This document shows, in pieces, positions 21,451-33,310 of a DNA stretch of 64,000 bases. The notes beneath the pieces were generated by a model. The model was not told where the DNA came from. It saw nothing but the letters and a program-made list of their open reading frames with translations, and did no database searches. Origin of the DNA: Nocardia sp. BMG51109. GTDB taxonomy: Bacteria > Actinomycetota > Actinomycetes > Mycobacteriales > Mycobacteriaceae. Within the stretch, counting starts at the first letter, position 1. Every line of letters begins with the position of its first letter. Where the stretch lies: the NCBI RefSeq assembly GCF_000526215.1, contig NZ_JAFQ01000004.1, forward strand, positions 2,976,001 through 3,040,000, read 5' to 3'. A program made the translations under genes and the position numbers.

Positions 21451-21530
21451 CCGACTCCGTCGTCCCGGCACGCTTTCGGCCGGGACCTCGCGAGATTCCG
21501 GCCGAAAGCACGCCGGAATGACGGAGTCGG
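21451..21530 (+). repeat. long palindromic repeat between rpoB and rpoC
   Basis: Two 35-base arms (21451-21485 and 21496-21530) are inverted copies with about five differences. They begin CCGACTCCGTC and end GACGGAGTCGG, with GCTTTCGGCC and GGCCGAAAGC in the middle. The loop is about ten bases. A shorter relative with the same CCCGGC/GCCGGG core occurs after tuf at 50425-50444, so this looks like a dispersed palindromic element rather than a simple terminator. Confidence 0.8.
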
Positions 21531-21599
21531 GGCCGGGCACTTGATTACGACGATTGAGAACTTGCTCGAAATCAATCCCACCAGGGGAAAGGAAGTTAC

Positions 21600-25553
<3,954 letters not shown>

Positions 25554-25566
25554 TCCGGTAGACACC

Positions 25567-25616
25567 AACAGCATTCGACCCCCGCTCCCTTCCCGGAGCG
25601 GGGGTCGAACGCTGTT
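25567..25616 (+). terminator. rpoBC terminator hairpin
   Basis: A 22-bp stem with one mismatch (arms 25567-25588 and 25595-25616) encloses the loop CTTCCC and contains CGACCCCCGCTCC paired with GGAGCGGGGGTCG. It starts 13 bases after the rpoC stop. Confidence 0.85.
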
Positions 25617-25681
25617 CGGGGTGCTGTCGTCGGTCCGCGTCGGGCACGGACTCGATCCGATCGGGCCGCTGGCTGTGAACC

Positions 25682-25762
25682 GGTCGGATCCGAAACCGAT
25701 CACCTCGAATCCGAATCCGATCGGAAACTGATCCGAAACTGATTCGGTCAGACGGGTAGTCT
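25682..25762 (+). promoter_or_regulatory. iterated GATCCGAAAC-type boxes and leaderless -10 before the Uma2 gene
   Basis: The stretch 25685-25750 repeats related short words: GGATCCGAAACCGAT, GGAAACTGATCCG and CGAAACTGATTCG. TAGTCT at 25757-25762 is seven bases before ATG 25770, so a leaderless transcript is likely. The repeated boxes could bind a regulator. Confidence 0.45.
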
Positions 25763-25769
25763 GCTCGAT

Positions 25770-26372
25770 ATGACCGTCGCACAGCACGACTTCGACGAGC
25801 CTATCCGTGGCCGGATGGTGCTGTTGCCGACGCCGCCGCCCGACGGATTCACCGCTGCGGACCTCCCCCGTCTGATAGAAGTTGTCGATGGGCGCTTCGA
25901 ACTGCTGGATGGTGACGTCGTGATGATGGCGCCCGCCACACACTGGCACGATGAGGTCGTCGACATACTCAAGTTCGCCCTACGCGCGGTCGCTCCCCGT
26001 CCTCTTGTGGTTGCGACCGAGAAGGGTATCAATCTGGGGGGCAGCGTGCCGGAGCCCGACGTGCTGGCAGTGTCGCGCGAGGCCGTTCGATCGGACAGTC
26101 TGCTGTTCGAGCCCGAGGATGTGCACCTGGCCATCGAAGTGGTGTCGTCTCGCACCAAGACGAAAGACCGCAAGTTACGGCCCGTGCAGTATGCCGAGGC
26201 CGGTATCAAGTACTTCTGGCGGGTCGAGAACGAGAACGACGAGATGGCTGTCTACACCTTCGAATTGCTGCCGGAAGGCGGCTGCTACACACCGAGCGGC
26301 GTCTTCCGCAAGCAGCTCCGAATCGACCGTCCGTTCCCGATCGATATCGAACTACCCGAAGTCACTTGGTGA
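25770..26372 (+). CDS. Uma2 family (DUF820) putative restriction-endonuclease-like protein
   Basis: The 200-residue product fits the Uma2/DUF820 group, which has a PD-(D/E)XK nuclease fold and no firmly established role. Landmarks are FELLDGDVVMMAPATHWHDEVV, then the active-site-like PEPDVLAV and HLAIEVVSSRTKTKDRKLRPVQYAEAGIKYFW (EVxSxxTxxxDRxxK pattern). Start is ATG 25770, without a Shine-Dalgarno sequence. GC content is slightly lower than the neighbouring rpoC. An 18-bp tandem duplication covers the stop codon. Confidence 0.8.
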   Translation: MTVAQHDFDEPIRGRMVLLPTPPPDGFTAADLPRLIEVVDGRFELLDGDVVMMAPATHWHDEVVDILKFALRAVAPRPLVVATEKGINLGGSVPEPDVLAVSREAVRSDSLLFEPEDVHLAIEVVSSRTKTKDRKLRPVQYAEAGIKYFWRVENENDEMAVYTFELLPEGGCYTPSGVFRKQLRIDRPFPIDIELPEVTW

Positions 26373-26397
26373 TTCGTCGTCACTTGGTGATTCGTCG
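26362..26397 (+). repeat. 18-bp tandem duplication at the Uma2 gene stop
   Basis: TCACTTGGTGATTCGTCG occurs at 26362-26379 and again at 26380-26397 without a mismatch. The Uma2 stop codon TGA (26370-26372) lies inside the first copy, so the second copy is untranslated. It is a recent-looking slippage duplication. Confidence 0.85.
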
Positions 26398-26549
26398 CGG
26401 CCGTAGCCACCGGTCGCGACACGCCTCGAATACGTGGCGCGACATGAGTTATCCGATCCACCGAGGTCTGGCGCTGGGGTACTCGTCGAAATAGTCCGGC
26501 CGGTCACTCGGGCCGACAACCGTCTCCGCTCTCGTCGTCAGTGGCACGA

Positions 26550-26596
26550 GACGGTCTTGTGTCAGGTGCCGGTCGAGCCCCTGGTACAAGACCGTC
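26550..26596. terminator. inverted repeat between convergent genes
   Basis: GACGGTCTTGT (26550-26560) and ACAAGACCGTC (26586-26596) are perfect 11-bp arms, 25 bases apart, and the inner part can extend the pairing (CAGG with CCTG). It lies between the ends of the Uma2 gene and the minus-strand gene at 26634, where a bidirectional terminator would be useful. Confidence 0.55.
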
Positions 26597-26633
26597 GTCG
26601 TGGATCTCGAGCGAGCTTACTGGTCGCGGCTGG

Positions 26634-27047
26634 TCAGTCCCACCACAGGCTGAGTAGGCCGTAGTTGCAGAGGCCCATGCCGAGGGCGTCGCGGGTTTCG
26701 TCGGTGGTGTGGACGGTGATGTCGTCGGCGTGCCAGTGGTCGTCGACGGCTATGCGGGCCAGTTTTCTTGCGTTGTACGGGTTTTCGGTCAGGATGAAGA
26801 GGGTGTCGACGTTCCAGTGGTTGTGGTGCAGGTCGCGGAGTTTGATCAATGATCCGCTGGGAAGGCATTCCGGCTCGTCACGCCAGTGCAGGCCGATGCG
26901 GTCCATGCAGGTGGCCAGCCAGAGTTCTTGATGTTTCTCGAGACCGGCGACCACCCGTGGGCCGTCGAAGGAATTGAAGCTTGCCCGGCCGATCAGGGCC
27001 AGTTGAATCCGCTGTGCCGTGGCTTCCGAGAGTGGCAGGTCCTTCAT
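26634..27047 (-). CDS. protein of unknown function
   Basis: I do not recognise this 137-residue protein. It is soluble in appearance, rich in Trp and His (LRDLHHNHWNVDTLFILTEN, VDDHWHADDITVHTTDET), has one Cys in the centre and one near the end, and ends in LLSLWWD. No signal peptide or membrane segment is seen. Start is ATG at 27047 with a G-rich site (GGGGGATCAG) before it. It runs opposite the Uma2 gene and in the same direction as the exporter gene upstream, 74 bases away. Normal codon use for this genome supports it as a real gene. Confidence 0.6.
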   Translation of the reverse strand: MKDLPLSEATAQRIQLALIGRASFNSFDGPRVVAGLEKHQELWLATCMDRIGLHWRDEPECLPSGSLIKLRDLHHNHWNVDTLFILTENPYNARKLARIAVDDHWHADDITVHTTDETRDALGMGLCNYGLLSLWWD

Positions 27048-27121
27048 CTGATCCCCCTTGTCATAGCCTCCGTGAATGAGGCGCCCTTACGGTAGCGGGC
27101 ACGACCGACAAGATCGGCGCC

Positions 27122-28054
27122 CTATCCGGGCTCACCGCGGCGCACGGTCACGACCCCGGCGAGAATCAGCGCGCCGCCGAGGAACTGGATGGGCCGCGGG
27201 GTTTCGCCCAGCAGCAACCAGGAGAAGATCAGGGCGGCGAGGACCTCGGCGAGGGCGATGAAGGATGCCAGCCGGGACCCCAGCAGGCGGGTCGCCGCGA
27301 TGCCCGTGACGTAGGCGATGGCCGCGGTCACCAGGCCGAGGACCAGCAGGGGCACCCACCACTGCGTCGTAAATCCTTGGAAGGCAACGGTATCGGTGGT
27401 CGCGGACATCGGAAGGATGCCGGCGGCGCCCGCCGCGAGCAGTCCGAGTCCGCCGATCAGCAGGCCGCCGGTGGCGAGAACCGTGCCGGGAAGCGAGCCG
27501 TCGCCGTGCGCCGACAGCACGAAGTAACCCGCCGCGCCGACCATCGCCCCCAGCGCCCAGGCGATGCCCACCCAGCTGGCGGACAGGCCCGATCGCAGGT
27601 CGAGGACCAGGAACAGCCCCGCGATCCCGAGCGCCGCGCCGACCACCGTCAGCGCTCCCGGGCGCTGGCGGTGCCGGAACCACAGCCAGCCCACGACCGC
27701 GATCGGCGCGGTGTACTCGATCAGCAGCGCCACCCCGACCTGCATGTGGGCGACGGCGTTGAAGTAGCCCAGCTGAGTGCCGGCCACCGCGAGCAGGCCG
27801 TACCAGCAGATCAGGGATATGTTGCGCCGCAGTAGGTTCCATCGTCCACGAAGCTGGACCGCGGCCACGGGAGCGACTACCGCCGCGGCCAGCAGGACGC
27901 GCACCGCCACGACCGTCGCGGCGCTCCAGCCGGCGTCCATCAGTCCGCGCGCCAGCGGGCCCGACAATCCGAACGACGAGGCCGACGCGGCCGCGAGGAC
28001 CAACCCGAGTCCGGTCCGGGCGCCGACCGGTCTGTCATGAGTCAACGTCGTCAT
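27122..28054 (-). CDS. EamA/DMT-family transporter
   Basis: This is a drug/metabolite exporter-type membrane protein of 310 residues with about ten hydrophobic helices and two EamA repeats. The family tail includes GSRLASFIALAEVLAALIFSWLLLGETP and GGALILAGV. The substrate is unknown; relatives export amino acids or their analogues. Start is ATG at 28054. It is divergent from the CGNR zinc-finger gene, with only 38 bases between the two starts. Confidence 0.88.
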   Translation of the reverse strand: MTTLTHDRPVGARTGLGLVLAAASASSFGLSGPLARGLMDAGWSAATVVAVRVLLAAAVVAPVAAVQLRGRWNLLRRNISLICWYGLLAVAGTQLGYFNAVAHMQVGVALLIEYTAPIAVVGWLWFRHRQRPGALTVVGAALGIAGLFLVLDLRSGLSASWVGIAWALGAMVGAAGYFVLSAHGDGSLPGTVLATGGLLIGGLGLLAAGAAGILPMSATTDTVAFQGFTTQWWVPLLVLGLVTAAIAYVTGIAATRLLGSRLASFIALAEVLAALIFSWLLLGETPRPIQFLGGALILAGVVTVRRGEPG

Positions 28055-28080
28055 GGCTAATGACGCTATGGGGCGGTTGG

Positions 28081-28086
28081 TAATCT
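28081..28086 (+). promoter_or_regulatory. -10 box of the CGNR gene, leaderless arrangement
   Basis: TAATCT at 28081-28086 lies six bases before ATG 28093, and no Shine-Dalgarno sequence precedes that ATG. ATGACG at 28060-28065 is a weak -35 at 15-base spacing. Confidence 0.45.
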
Positions 28087-28092
28087 GTCAAC

Positions 28093-28623
28093 ATGACTTT
28101 TGCTCATGACACCGTGGCGTCGATGGCCGCGGCGGTGGCGCTGGTGAACTCGGCGGTGGAACCGGACACGATGACCGAGACAGCCCAGCTCGATGAGTTT
28201 TTCGCCGACCACGCCTATACCGGGGTGCATGCCGGTGACGCCGCGGAGCTCGGGGCCGTCCGTGCCCTGCGGGCACCGCTGCGTCGCCTGCTGACCAGTG
28301 ATCGCGATACCGCGGTGCGGTTGGTGAACGAGACCCTCGCCGAACACCGTGCGCTGCCGCAGCTGGTGCGGCACGGAGACGTCGACTATCACGTGCACGC
28401 CGTGTCGTCCGGGGCGCCGCTGCCGGTCCGTATCGCGGTCGAGACCGCCATGGCCATGATCGACCTGATTCGTGCCGACGAGTTGAGCAGGCTGTCGATA
28501 TGCGCCGATTCATCCTGCGCAGGAATAGTTTTCGATATCTCCCGCAATCGTTCCCGTCGGTATTGCAGTACTACCTGCGGTAACCGGAACGCCGTCGCCG
28601 CCTACCGCGCTCGCCGGAAGTGA
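28093..28623 (+). CDS. CGNR zinc-finger protein (ABATE domain), putative regulator
   Basis: The 176-residue protein has an N-terminal ABATE-type ligand-binding domain. It has a C-terminal CGNR zinc finger with the pattern CADSSCAGIVF, then RYCSTTCGNRNAVAAYRARRK, giving four cysteines and the CGNR motif. Such proteins are presumed transcription factors. The gene is divergent from the EamA exporter, so regulation of that exporter is a reasonable inference. Start is ATG 28093. Confidence 0.85.
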   Translation: MTFAHDTVASMAAAVALVNSAVEPDTMTETAQLDEFFADHAYTGVHAGDAAELGAVRALRAPLRRLLTSDRDTAVRLVNETLAEHRALPQLVRHGDVDYHVHAVSSGAPLPVRIAVETAMAMIDLIRADELSRLSICADSSCAGIVFDISRNRSRRYCSTTCGNRNAVAAYRARRK

Positions 28624-28907
28624 GAGGCGGGGCCGGTCCGCACGTCGGGCCGTGAGCGCCGTCCTGTGTGGTATTCGTGGCCGGTTCCTGTTGTACGCGA
28701 ACGGATCCCGGGTGCCGGGCGGGTCTGCGTAGCGATCGGCCGCCGATGGTCGTCGGCCGTGATCCGTCCACCGGTGTCCGGAGAACGTTCCGGGTCGCGC
28801 GCCCGGTCGTGGGTGCACTGCCGACACGGCGGTCCGAGTCCGGCGCGGCGCGGAGTTCGCGGGGTGTTCAGGTGTACTTCACCGGGTGTGGGGTGGTGCC
28901 CAGCAGG

Positions 28908-29975
28908 ATGGGGAACGTGCGACGGATGTGGATTCGATCTGCCGCGGCGGCGTTGGCGTTCGCGGCCGTACCCGGGTTCGCGTCGGCGGACGGACCTCGG
29001 TCGTTCGATCTGCAGGCGCACCGCGGCGGGCTGGGGTTGGTGGTGGAGAACACGCTGCCGGCCTTCGCGAACGCGCTCGAGCTCGGGGTGAGCACGCTGG
29101 AGCTGGATGTGCAGATCACCGCGGACGGATTCGCGGTGGTGACGCACGATCGCGATCCGAACCCGGCGAAGTGTGTGGATACCGCACCGGCCTTTCCCGG
29201 GGACCCGATGTTCCCGTACGTTCCCCCCGCCACCTACATCCGGGACCTGACGCTGGCGCAGGTGCGCACGATCGACTGCGGCTCGAAGCAGCAGCCGGAC
29301 CACCCGGAGCAGCGGACCGCGCCGGGCGCGCGCATGCCCGTGCTCTCCGAGGTCTTCGATCTGGTGCGGCGATACCGGGCCGACGGGGTGCGGCTGAACA
29401 TCGAGACCAAGGTGGAGGCCGCCGCGCCGGAGCAGACCGCGCCGCGTGAGCGGTTCGTGCGGGTCGTCGCGGACGAGATCCATCGCGCCGGTATCGGACC
29501 CCAGGTCACCATCCAGAGTTTCGACTGGGGCTCGCTGATGCGGATGCGGGAGGTGGCGCCAGAACTGCCCCTGGTCGCGCTCACCGACGGGCAGAAGAGC
29601 CTGCGGGTGGGTGAACCCGGTCCCAGCCCGTGGCTGGGCGGCATCGATATCGACGACTACCCGGGCTCGCCGCAGGAGAAATTCGTCGCCGCGGCAACAT
29701 CTTTCGGCGCCGAGGTCGTCTCACCGGTGCACGGTGATCCGCAGGACGGCACGGTCACCGAACCCGGCTACCAGGCGTTCACCACCGCCGAGCTGGTGCG
29801 GGCGGCGCACCGGAACGGGATGCGCGTGATCCCGTGGACCATCGACGATTCCGCGACCATGGCGGCGCTTCTCGACCTCGGTGTGGACGGCCTCATCACC
29901 AACCGCCCCGACGTGTTGCGCAACGTCCTGTCCGAACGCGGATATCCGCTGCCACCGTCGTACCCCAGCCCGTAA
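28908..29975 (+). CDS. secreted glycerophosphodiester phosphodiesterase
   Basis: GDPD-family enzymes hydrolyse glycerophosphodiesters to glycerol-3-phosphate and an alcohol. The product has the family start DLQAHRGGLGLVVENTLPAF, the metal-site pattern LELDVQITADGFAVVTHD, NIETKVE, and the tail IPWTIDDSATMAALLDLGVDGLITNRPD. A signal peptide is visible (AAAALAFAAVPGFASA). I chose ATG 28908 (355 residues), which places the signal peptide at the N-terminus; GTG 28917 and ATG 28926 are alternatives, and upstream codons in frame lack similarity. An insert of about 40 residues after VTHDRDPNPAKC is typical of actinobacterial members. Confidence 0.88.
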   Translation: MGNVRRMWIRSAAAALAFAAVPGFASADGPRSFDLQAHRGGLGLVVENTLPAFANALELGVSTLELDVQITADGFAVVTHDRDPNPAKCVDTAPAFPGDPMFPYVPPATYIRDLTLAQVRTIDCGSKQQPDHPEQRTAPGARMPVLSEVFDLVRRYRADGVRLNIETKVEAAAPEQTAPRERFVRVVADEIHRAGIGPQVTIQSFDWGSLMRMREVAPELPLVALTDGQKSLRVGEPGPSPWLGGIDIDDYPGSPQEKFVAAATSFGAEVVSPVHGDPQDGTVTEPGYQAFTTAELVRAAHRNGMRVIPWTIDDSATMAALLDLGVDGLITNRPDVLRNVLSERGYPLPPSYPSP

Positions 29976-30225
29976 GCCCCGGCTGTCGAGCCGGGAGCTG
30001 TCGCCGAGCGGTGGCCGGAGTCGCGCGCATCCGTCGGGGTGTATGGGCGGCAGGCGGTCGACCGGCCGGTGCCCGCACTTCCCTCGCCGCATCCTGGAGG
30101 CCCAGGAGCCCGGCGCCGCGGCTCGGTTCGAATTCGGGGTCGCCGGACTGCTCGCGGGGCTTGCCGTTGTGGGCGGTGAGTGGCCCGGCCGATGGACAGC
30201 AAGGGGGTCGTCCGGGTATGAAAAC

Positions 30226-30239
30226 TAGAACTTGTTTCA
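30226..30239 (+). promoter_or_regulatory. KstR-type box before the hotdog-fold gene
   Basis: TAGAACTTGTTTCA fits the KstR consensus TnnAACnnGTTnnA at every fixed position and begins 31 bases before the start codon at 30257. KstR represses cholesterol-degradation genes in mycobacteria and rhodococci. Confidence 0.65.
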
Positions 30240-30256
30240 ATCGGACGGGAGTGACG

Positions 30257-30724
30257 ATGGACGACGCGGCAATGGGCGCGCTGGTGATGGACGGGTTCAA
30301 GAAGCTCGGGTTCATCCAGTACGCCGGTATCGACGGGGTGGAGTATCGGCGCGGGCGCAACGTGGTGGCGATGGAGCCGAAGCCGGAACATCTGAACCAC
30401 AACGGGGATGTGCATGCCGCGATCCTGTTCGGGCTGGCCGAAACGGCGGCCATGGGCGCCTCGATCTCCGGAATCGTGGATCTGATGGGGGAGACGTTCA
30501 TCGTCGCCCGGGACGGCCGGATCGAATACCTGGCCCGGGCCAAGGGGGAGGCGGGCCCGTTCCGCGCCACCGCCGAGCTGTCCGCGGAGACCATCGAGCG
30601 GACCCGCGCCGATATCGCGGCGCGCACCCCGATCGAGCTGGCCGTGCCGGTGGATATTGCCGACAGCACCGGGAAATCCGTTGCGGCGGCGTCGTTCACG
30701 GCGGTGATCCGGCCGCGCCGGTGA
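30257..30724 (+). CDS. hotdog-fold thioesterase-like protein (DUF4442/PaaI-type)
   Basis: The 155-residue protein fits the hotdog superfamily. It has the pattern HLNHNGDVHAAILFGLAETAAMGASISG, then a beta-rich half ending ASFTAVIRPRR. PaaI-like members hydrolyse acyl-CoA thioesters, and DUF4442 members are less defined. ATG 30257 has GGGAG five bases upstream; GTG 30251 is an alternative. A KstR-type box lies directly upstream, which suggests a role in steroid or cholesterol side-chain acyl-CoA metabolism; this is inference. Confidence 0.8.
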   Translation: MDDAAMGALVMDGFKKLGFIQYAGIDGVEYRRGRNVVAMEPKPEHLNHNGDVHAAILFGLAETAAMGASISGIVDLMGETFIVARDGRIEYLARAKGEAGPFRATAELSAETIERTRADIAARTPIELAVPVDIADSTGKSVAAASFTAVIRPRR

Positions 30725-30777
30725 CCGTGCCGCCGGCCGTGTGTGCCCGGCCGGCGGCGTCGCGCACTACCCGGCGG

Positions 30778-31800
30778 TCACGGCGCCGGCTGCTCGCTGT
30801 CGAGGTTCGCCATCTGGGCCGCCGCGTAGCGCTCGCCGGCCACCTGCTCCACCGGAGCCGCGGCCTCGATCTCGGCCAGCTCGTCGGCGGACAGCGAAAC
30901 ATCCAGGGCGGCAGCGGCTTCCGCCCAGCGCTCGACCCGGCGTGCGCCGATGACCGGGACGATGTCGGTCCCGCGGGACAGCACCCAGGCAATGGCCAAC
31001 TGGGCCACCGTGATTGCGTGCCGTTCGGCGAGCTTCGCCAGCGCCTCCACCAGCCCTAGGTTGGTGGCGAGGTTCGCGCCCTGAAAGCGCGGGCTGTACT
31101 GTCGGAAATCGTTGGGCGCGAACGAGTTTCGTCCGCGCATCGAATCGCTGAGCAGACCCCGCGACAGCACCCCGTAGGCGGTGATCCCGACGCCGAGTTC
31201 GCGGGCGGTCGGCAGGATCCGGTCCTCGATGCCCCGGGACATCAGCGAGTACTCGATCTGCAGGTCGGCGATCGGGTGGACGGCCGCGGCCCGGCGCAGG
31301 GTGTCCGCGCCGACCTCGGACAGGCCGATGTGGCGCACGTACCCGGCCTGCACCATCTCCGCGATGGCGCCGACGGTGTCCTCGATCGGTACGGCCGGAT
31401 CCAGCCGGGCGGGCCGGTAGATATCGATATGGTCGACGCCCAGCCGTTGCAGGGAGGACGCCAGGAAGTTGCGCATGGCCTCGGGGCGGGTGTCGACCCC
31501 GCCCCACCGGGTCCCCGGCCCCATCAGCGCGCCGAACTTGACGCTCAGGAGATAGTCCTCGCGCGGCCGGTCGGCGAGGGCGCGGGCGATGAGCATCTCG
31601 TTGTGGCCCGAGCCGTAGAAGTCGGCGGTGTCGATGAGGTTGGCGCCCGAATCCAGGGCGGCGTGGAGGGTGGCGAGGGATTCCTTCTCGTCGGCGCTGC
31701 CGTATGCGCCGGACATGCTCATCCCGCCGAGGCCCAGGCGGCCGACGGCGGGGCCGGTGGCGCCGAGCCGTATCGTGTCGATGTTTGTCATGCGTCTCAT
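30778..31800 (-). CDS. aldo/keto reductase family protein
   Basis: This NADPH-dependent AKR-type TIM-barrel protein has 340 residues. The Asp and Tyr of the catalytic tetrad are seen in DTADFYGSGHNE and the Lys in LLSVKFG. The usual His (YxxHRxD) is replaced, because the segment reads IDIYRPARLDP. The NADP-binding end VIGARRVERWAEA is present. Its start may be ATG 31800 or ATG 31791, and neither has a clear ribosome site. It is divergent from the HTH regulator gene at 31893, with two palindromes in the gap. The missing His makes normal reductase activity doubtful. Confidence 0.85.
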   Translation of the reverse strand: MRRMTNIDTIRLGATGPAVGRLGLGGMSMSGAYGSADEKESLATLHAALDSGANLIDTADFYGSGHNEMLIARALADRPREDYLLSVKFGALMGPGTRWGGVDTRPEAMRNFLASSLQRLGVDHIDIYRPARLDPAVPIEDTVGAIAEMVQAGYVRHIGLSEVGADTLRRAAAVHPIADLQIEYSLMSRGIEDRILPTARELGVGITAYGVLSRGLLSDSMRGRNSFAPNDFRQYSPRFQGANLATNLGLVEALAKLAERHAITVAQLAIAWVLSRGTDIVPVIGARRVERWAEAAAALDVSLSADELAEIEAAAPVEQVAGERYAAAQMANLDSEQPAP

Positions 31801-31831
31801 CGTGTTCGGGTTCCTCGATACCGGGGAGAGA

Positions 31832-31857
31832 CCCGATATCGGGGGATCGGCGATCCC
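31832..31857. promoter_or_regulatory. two adjacent palindromes in the reductase/regulator gap
   Basis: CCCGATATCGGG (31832-31843) is a perfect 12-bp palindrome. It is followed by GGGATCG-G-CGATCCC (31843-31857), a perfect 7-bp inverted pair. Both lie in the 92-base gap between the divergent reductase and HTH genes and are candidate operators for the HTH protein. Confidence 0.55.
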
Positions 31858-31892
31858 TGGCTTCCGGCCCGGCCGGAGAGGACAGTGGGAAC

Positions 31893-32798
31893 ATGGACCG
31901 CGACGATCTTGCCGATTTCCTGCGTCGCCGCCGCGAACAGCTGCAACCGGCGGATGTCGGCCTGCTGCCCGGCCTGCGCCGCCGCACCCCGGGGCTGCGG
32001 CGCGACGAGGTGGCCGTGCTCGCGGGCATGTCGACCGACTACTACACCCGGCTCGAACAGTCCCGCGGCCCGCGCCCGTCGGTGCAGGTGCTCGGCGCGC
32101 TGGCGCGTGCCCTGCGACTCACCGACGACGAACGCGATCACCTGTTCCACCTGTGCGATCACCCGGCGCCCGAACGCGGCGGTAACCGGCACGTCGGCCC
32201 CGGCCTGCTGCATCTGCTGAACAAGCTGGACGACTCCCCGGCCTGCGTGGTCTCCGATCTCGGCGAGATTCTGGTGCAGAACCGGATGCACATCATCCTG
32301 ATGGGCGACGAGTCCGGGCGCACGGGCCTGGACCGCTGCCTGCTGTGGCGGTGGTTCACCGATCCGACGGTGCCCCACCGGGTGCCCGCGGAGGACTGGG
32401 ATCGCCTGACCCGCCAGCATGTCGCCGACCTGCGGGCGACGGCGGCCCGCCGGTCCGGTGATGCCGACGTCGACAAGCTCGTCGCTCGACTGCGTTCCGC
32501 CAGTGCCGATTTCGAGCGGCTGTGGTCCGAACACGAAGTGGCCGTGCGGATCACGGATGCCAAGCGTGTCATCCACGAGCAGGTGGGCCTGGTGGACCTG
32601 ATGTGCGAGACGCTGGTCACCCCGAATGCCTCGCAGAAGCTCCTGGTCCTCTATCCGAGACCGGGCACCGACGCGCAAGAGAAGCTGGATCTGTTGCGGG
32701 TCATCGGGACTCAGTCGATGGTCGGCGAGACCTCTTCGGACGGTGCGTCTTTCCACCGTGCCGACGGCTGGGCGGACAACGGGATCCCTCCCCGGTAG
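31893..32798 (+). CDS. XRE-type HTH regulator with MmyB-like ligand domain
   Basis: The 301-residue protein has an N-terminal helix-turn-helix (LRRRTPGLRRDEVAVLAGMSTDYYTRLEQSRGPRPS). A C-terminal MmyB-like (MLTR) domain follows, with ILVQNRMHIILMGDESG and SEHEVAVRITDAKRVIHEQVG. Relatives often control a divergent oxidoreductase gene. Start is ATG 31893 with GTGGGA close by; the frame continues upstream but without similarity. The divergent aldo/keto reductase is the likely target. Confidence 0.9.
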   Translation: MDRDDLADFLRRRREQLQPADVGLLPGLRRRTPGLRRDEVAVLAGMSTDYYTRLEQSRGPRPSVQVLGALARALRLTDDERDHLFHLCDHPAPERGGNRHVGPGLLHLLNKLDDSPACVVSDLGEILVQNRMHIILMGDESGRTGLDRCLLWRWFTDPTVPHRVPAEDWDRLTRQHVADLRATAARRSGDADVDKLVARLRSASADFERLWSEHEVAVRITDAKRVIHEQVGLVDLMCETLVTPNASQKLLVLYPRPGTDAQEKLDLLRVIGTQSMVGETSSDGASFHRADGWADNGIPPR

Positions 32799-33001
32799 GC
32801 CACCGCGCCGCGGTGTTCGGGTGTACGCGGTGTTCGGTGTACCCGGAGTGCGCTGTCCCGCAGCTCGACGTCATCAGGTTCGGCCGACCGGGTTCGATCC
32901 GCACGTCGGAGCCGAGGTTGTCACGATGCCGGATCTGTCCCCCGAGGTCGGGTGGCCGTTGACAGACCGATGGATGCGGTTCTACGGCCGGGGCCGGTCG
33001 G

Positions 33002-33310
33002 CTACCCGGCGCTCTTGCCCGCCACGTGCGCGTCGTATTCCGGATGCTTGTCCAGCCAGTTCTTCACGAACGGGCATCGCGGGACGAGGGTGCGACCGCG
33101 GGCGGCGGCATCCGCGACCGCGTCGCGGATCAGCGCGCTGCCCAGCCCCCTGCCGCCGAATTCGCCGTCGATCTCGGTGTCGATGAACACGGTCTCGTCG
33201 CCCGGCTCCCGGAACTCGGTGAAACCGGCCAGCTTGTCGCCGTACCACACCTCGTAGCGGTGCTGTGCCGCGTTGCGGACAACGGCCGTGGTCACGACCT
33301 GTTCGGTCAT
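33002..33310 (-). CDS. small GNAT-type N-acetyltransferase (YjdJ-like)
   Basis: The 102-residue product is a short GCN5-related acetyltransferase of the YjdJ/GTN group. It has the acetyl-CoA-binding loop FGGRGLGSALIRDAVADAAARG and the end VPRCPFVKNWLDKHPEYDAHV. The substrate is unknown. Start is ATG at 33310, with GGAG and GGTGAAG upstream; longer upstream frames lack similarity. Confidence 0.85.
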   Translation of the reverse strand: MTEQVVTTAVVRNAAQHRYEVWYGDKLAGFTEFREPGDETVFIDTEIDGEFGGRGLGSALIRDAVADAAARGRTLVPRCPFVKNWLDKHPEYDAHVAGKSAG

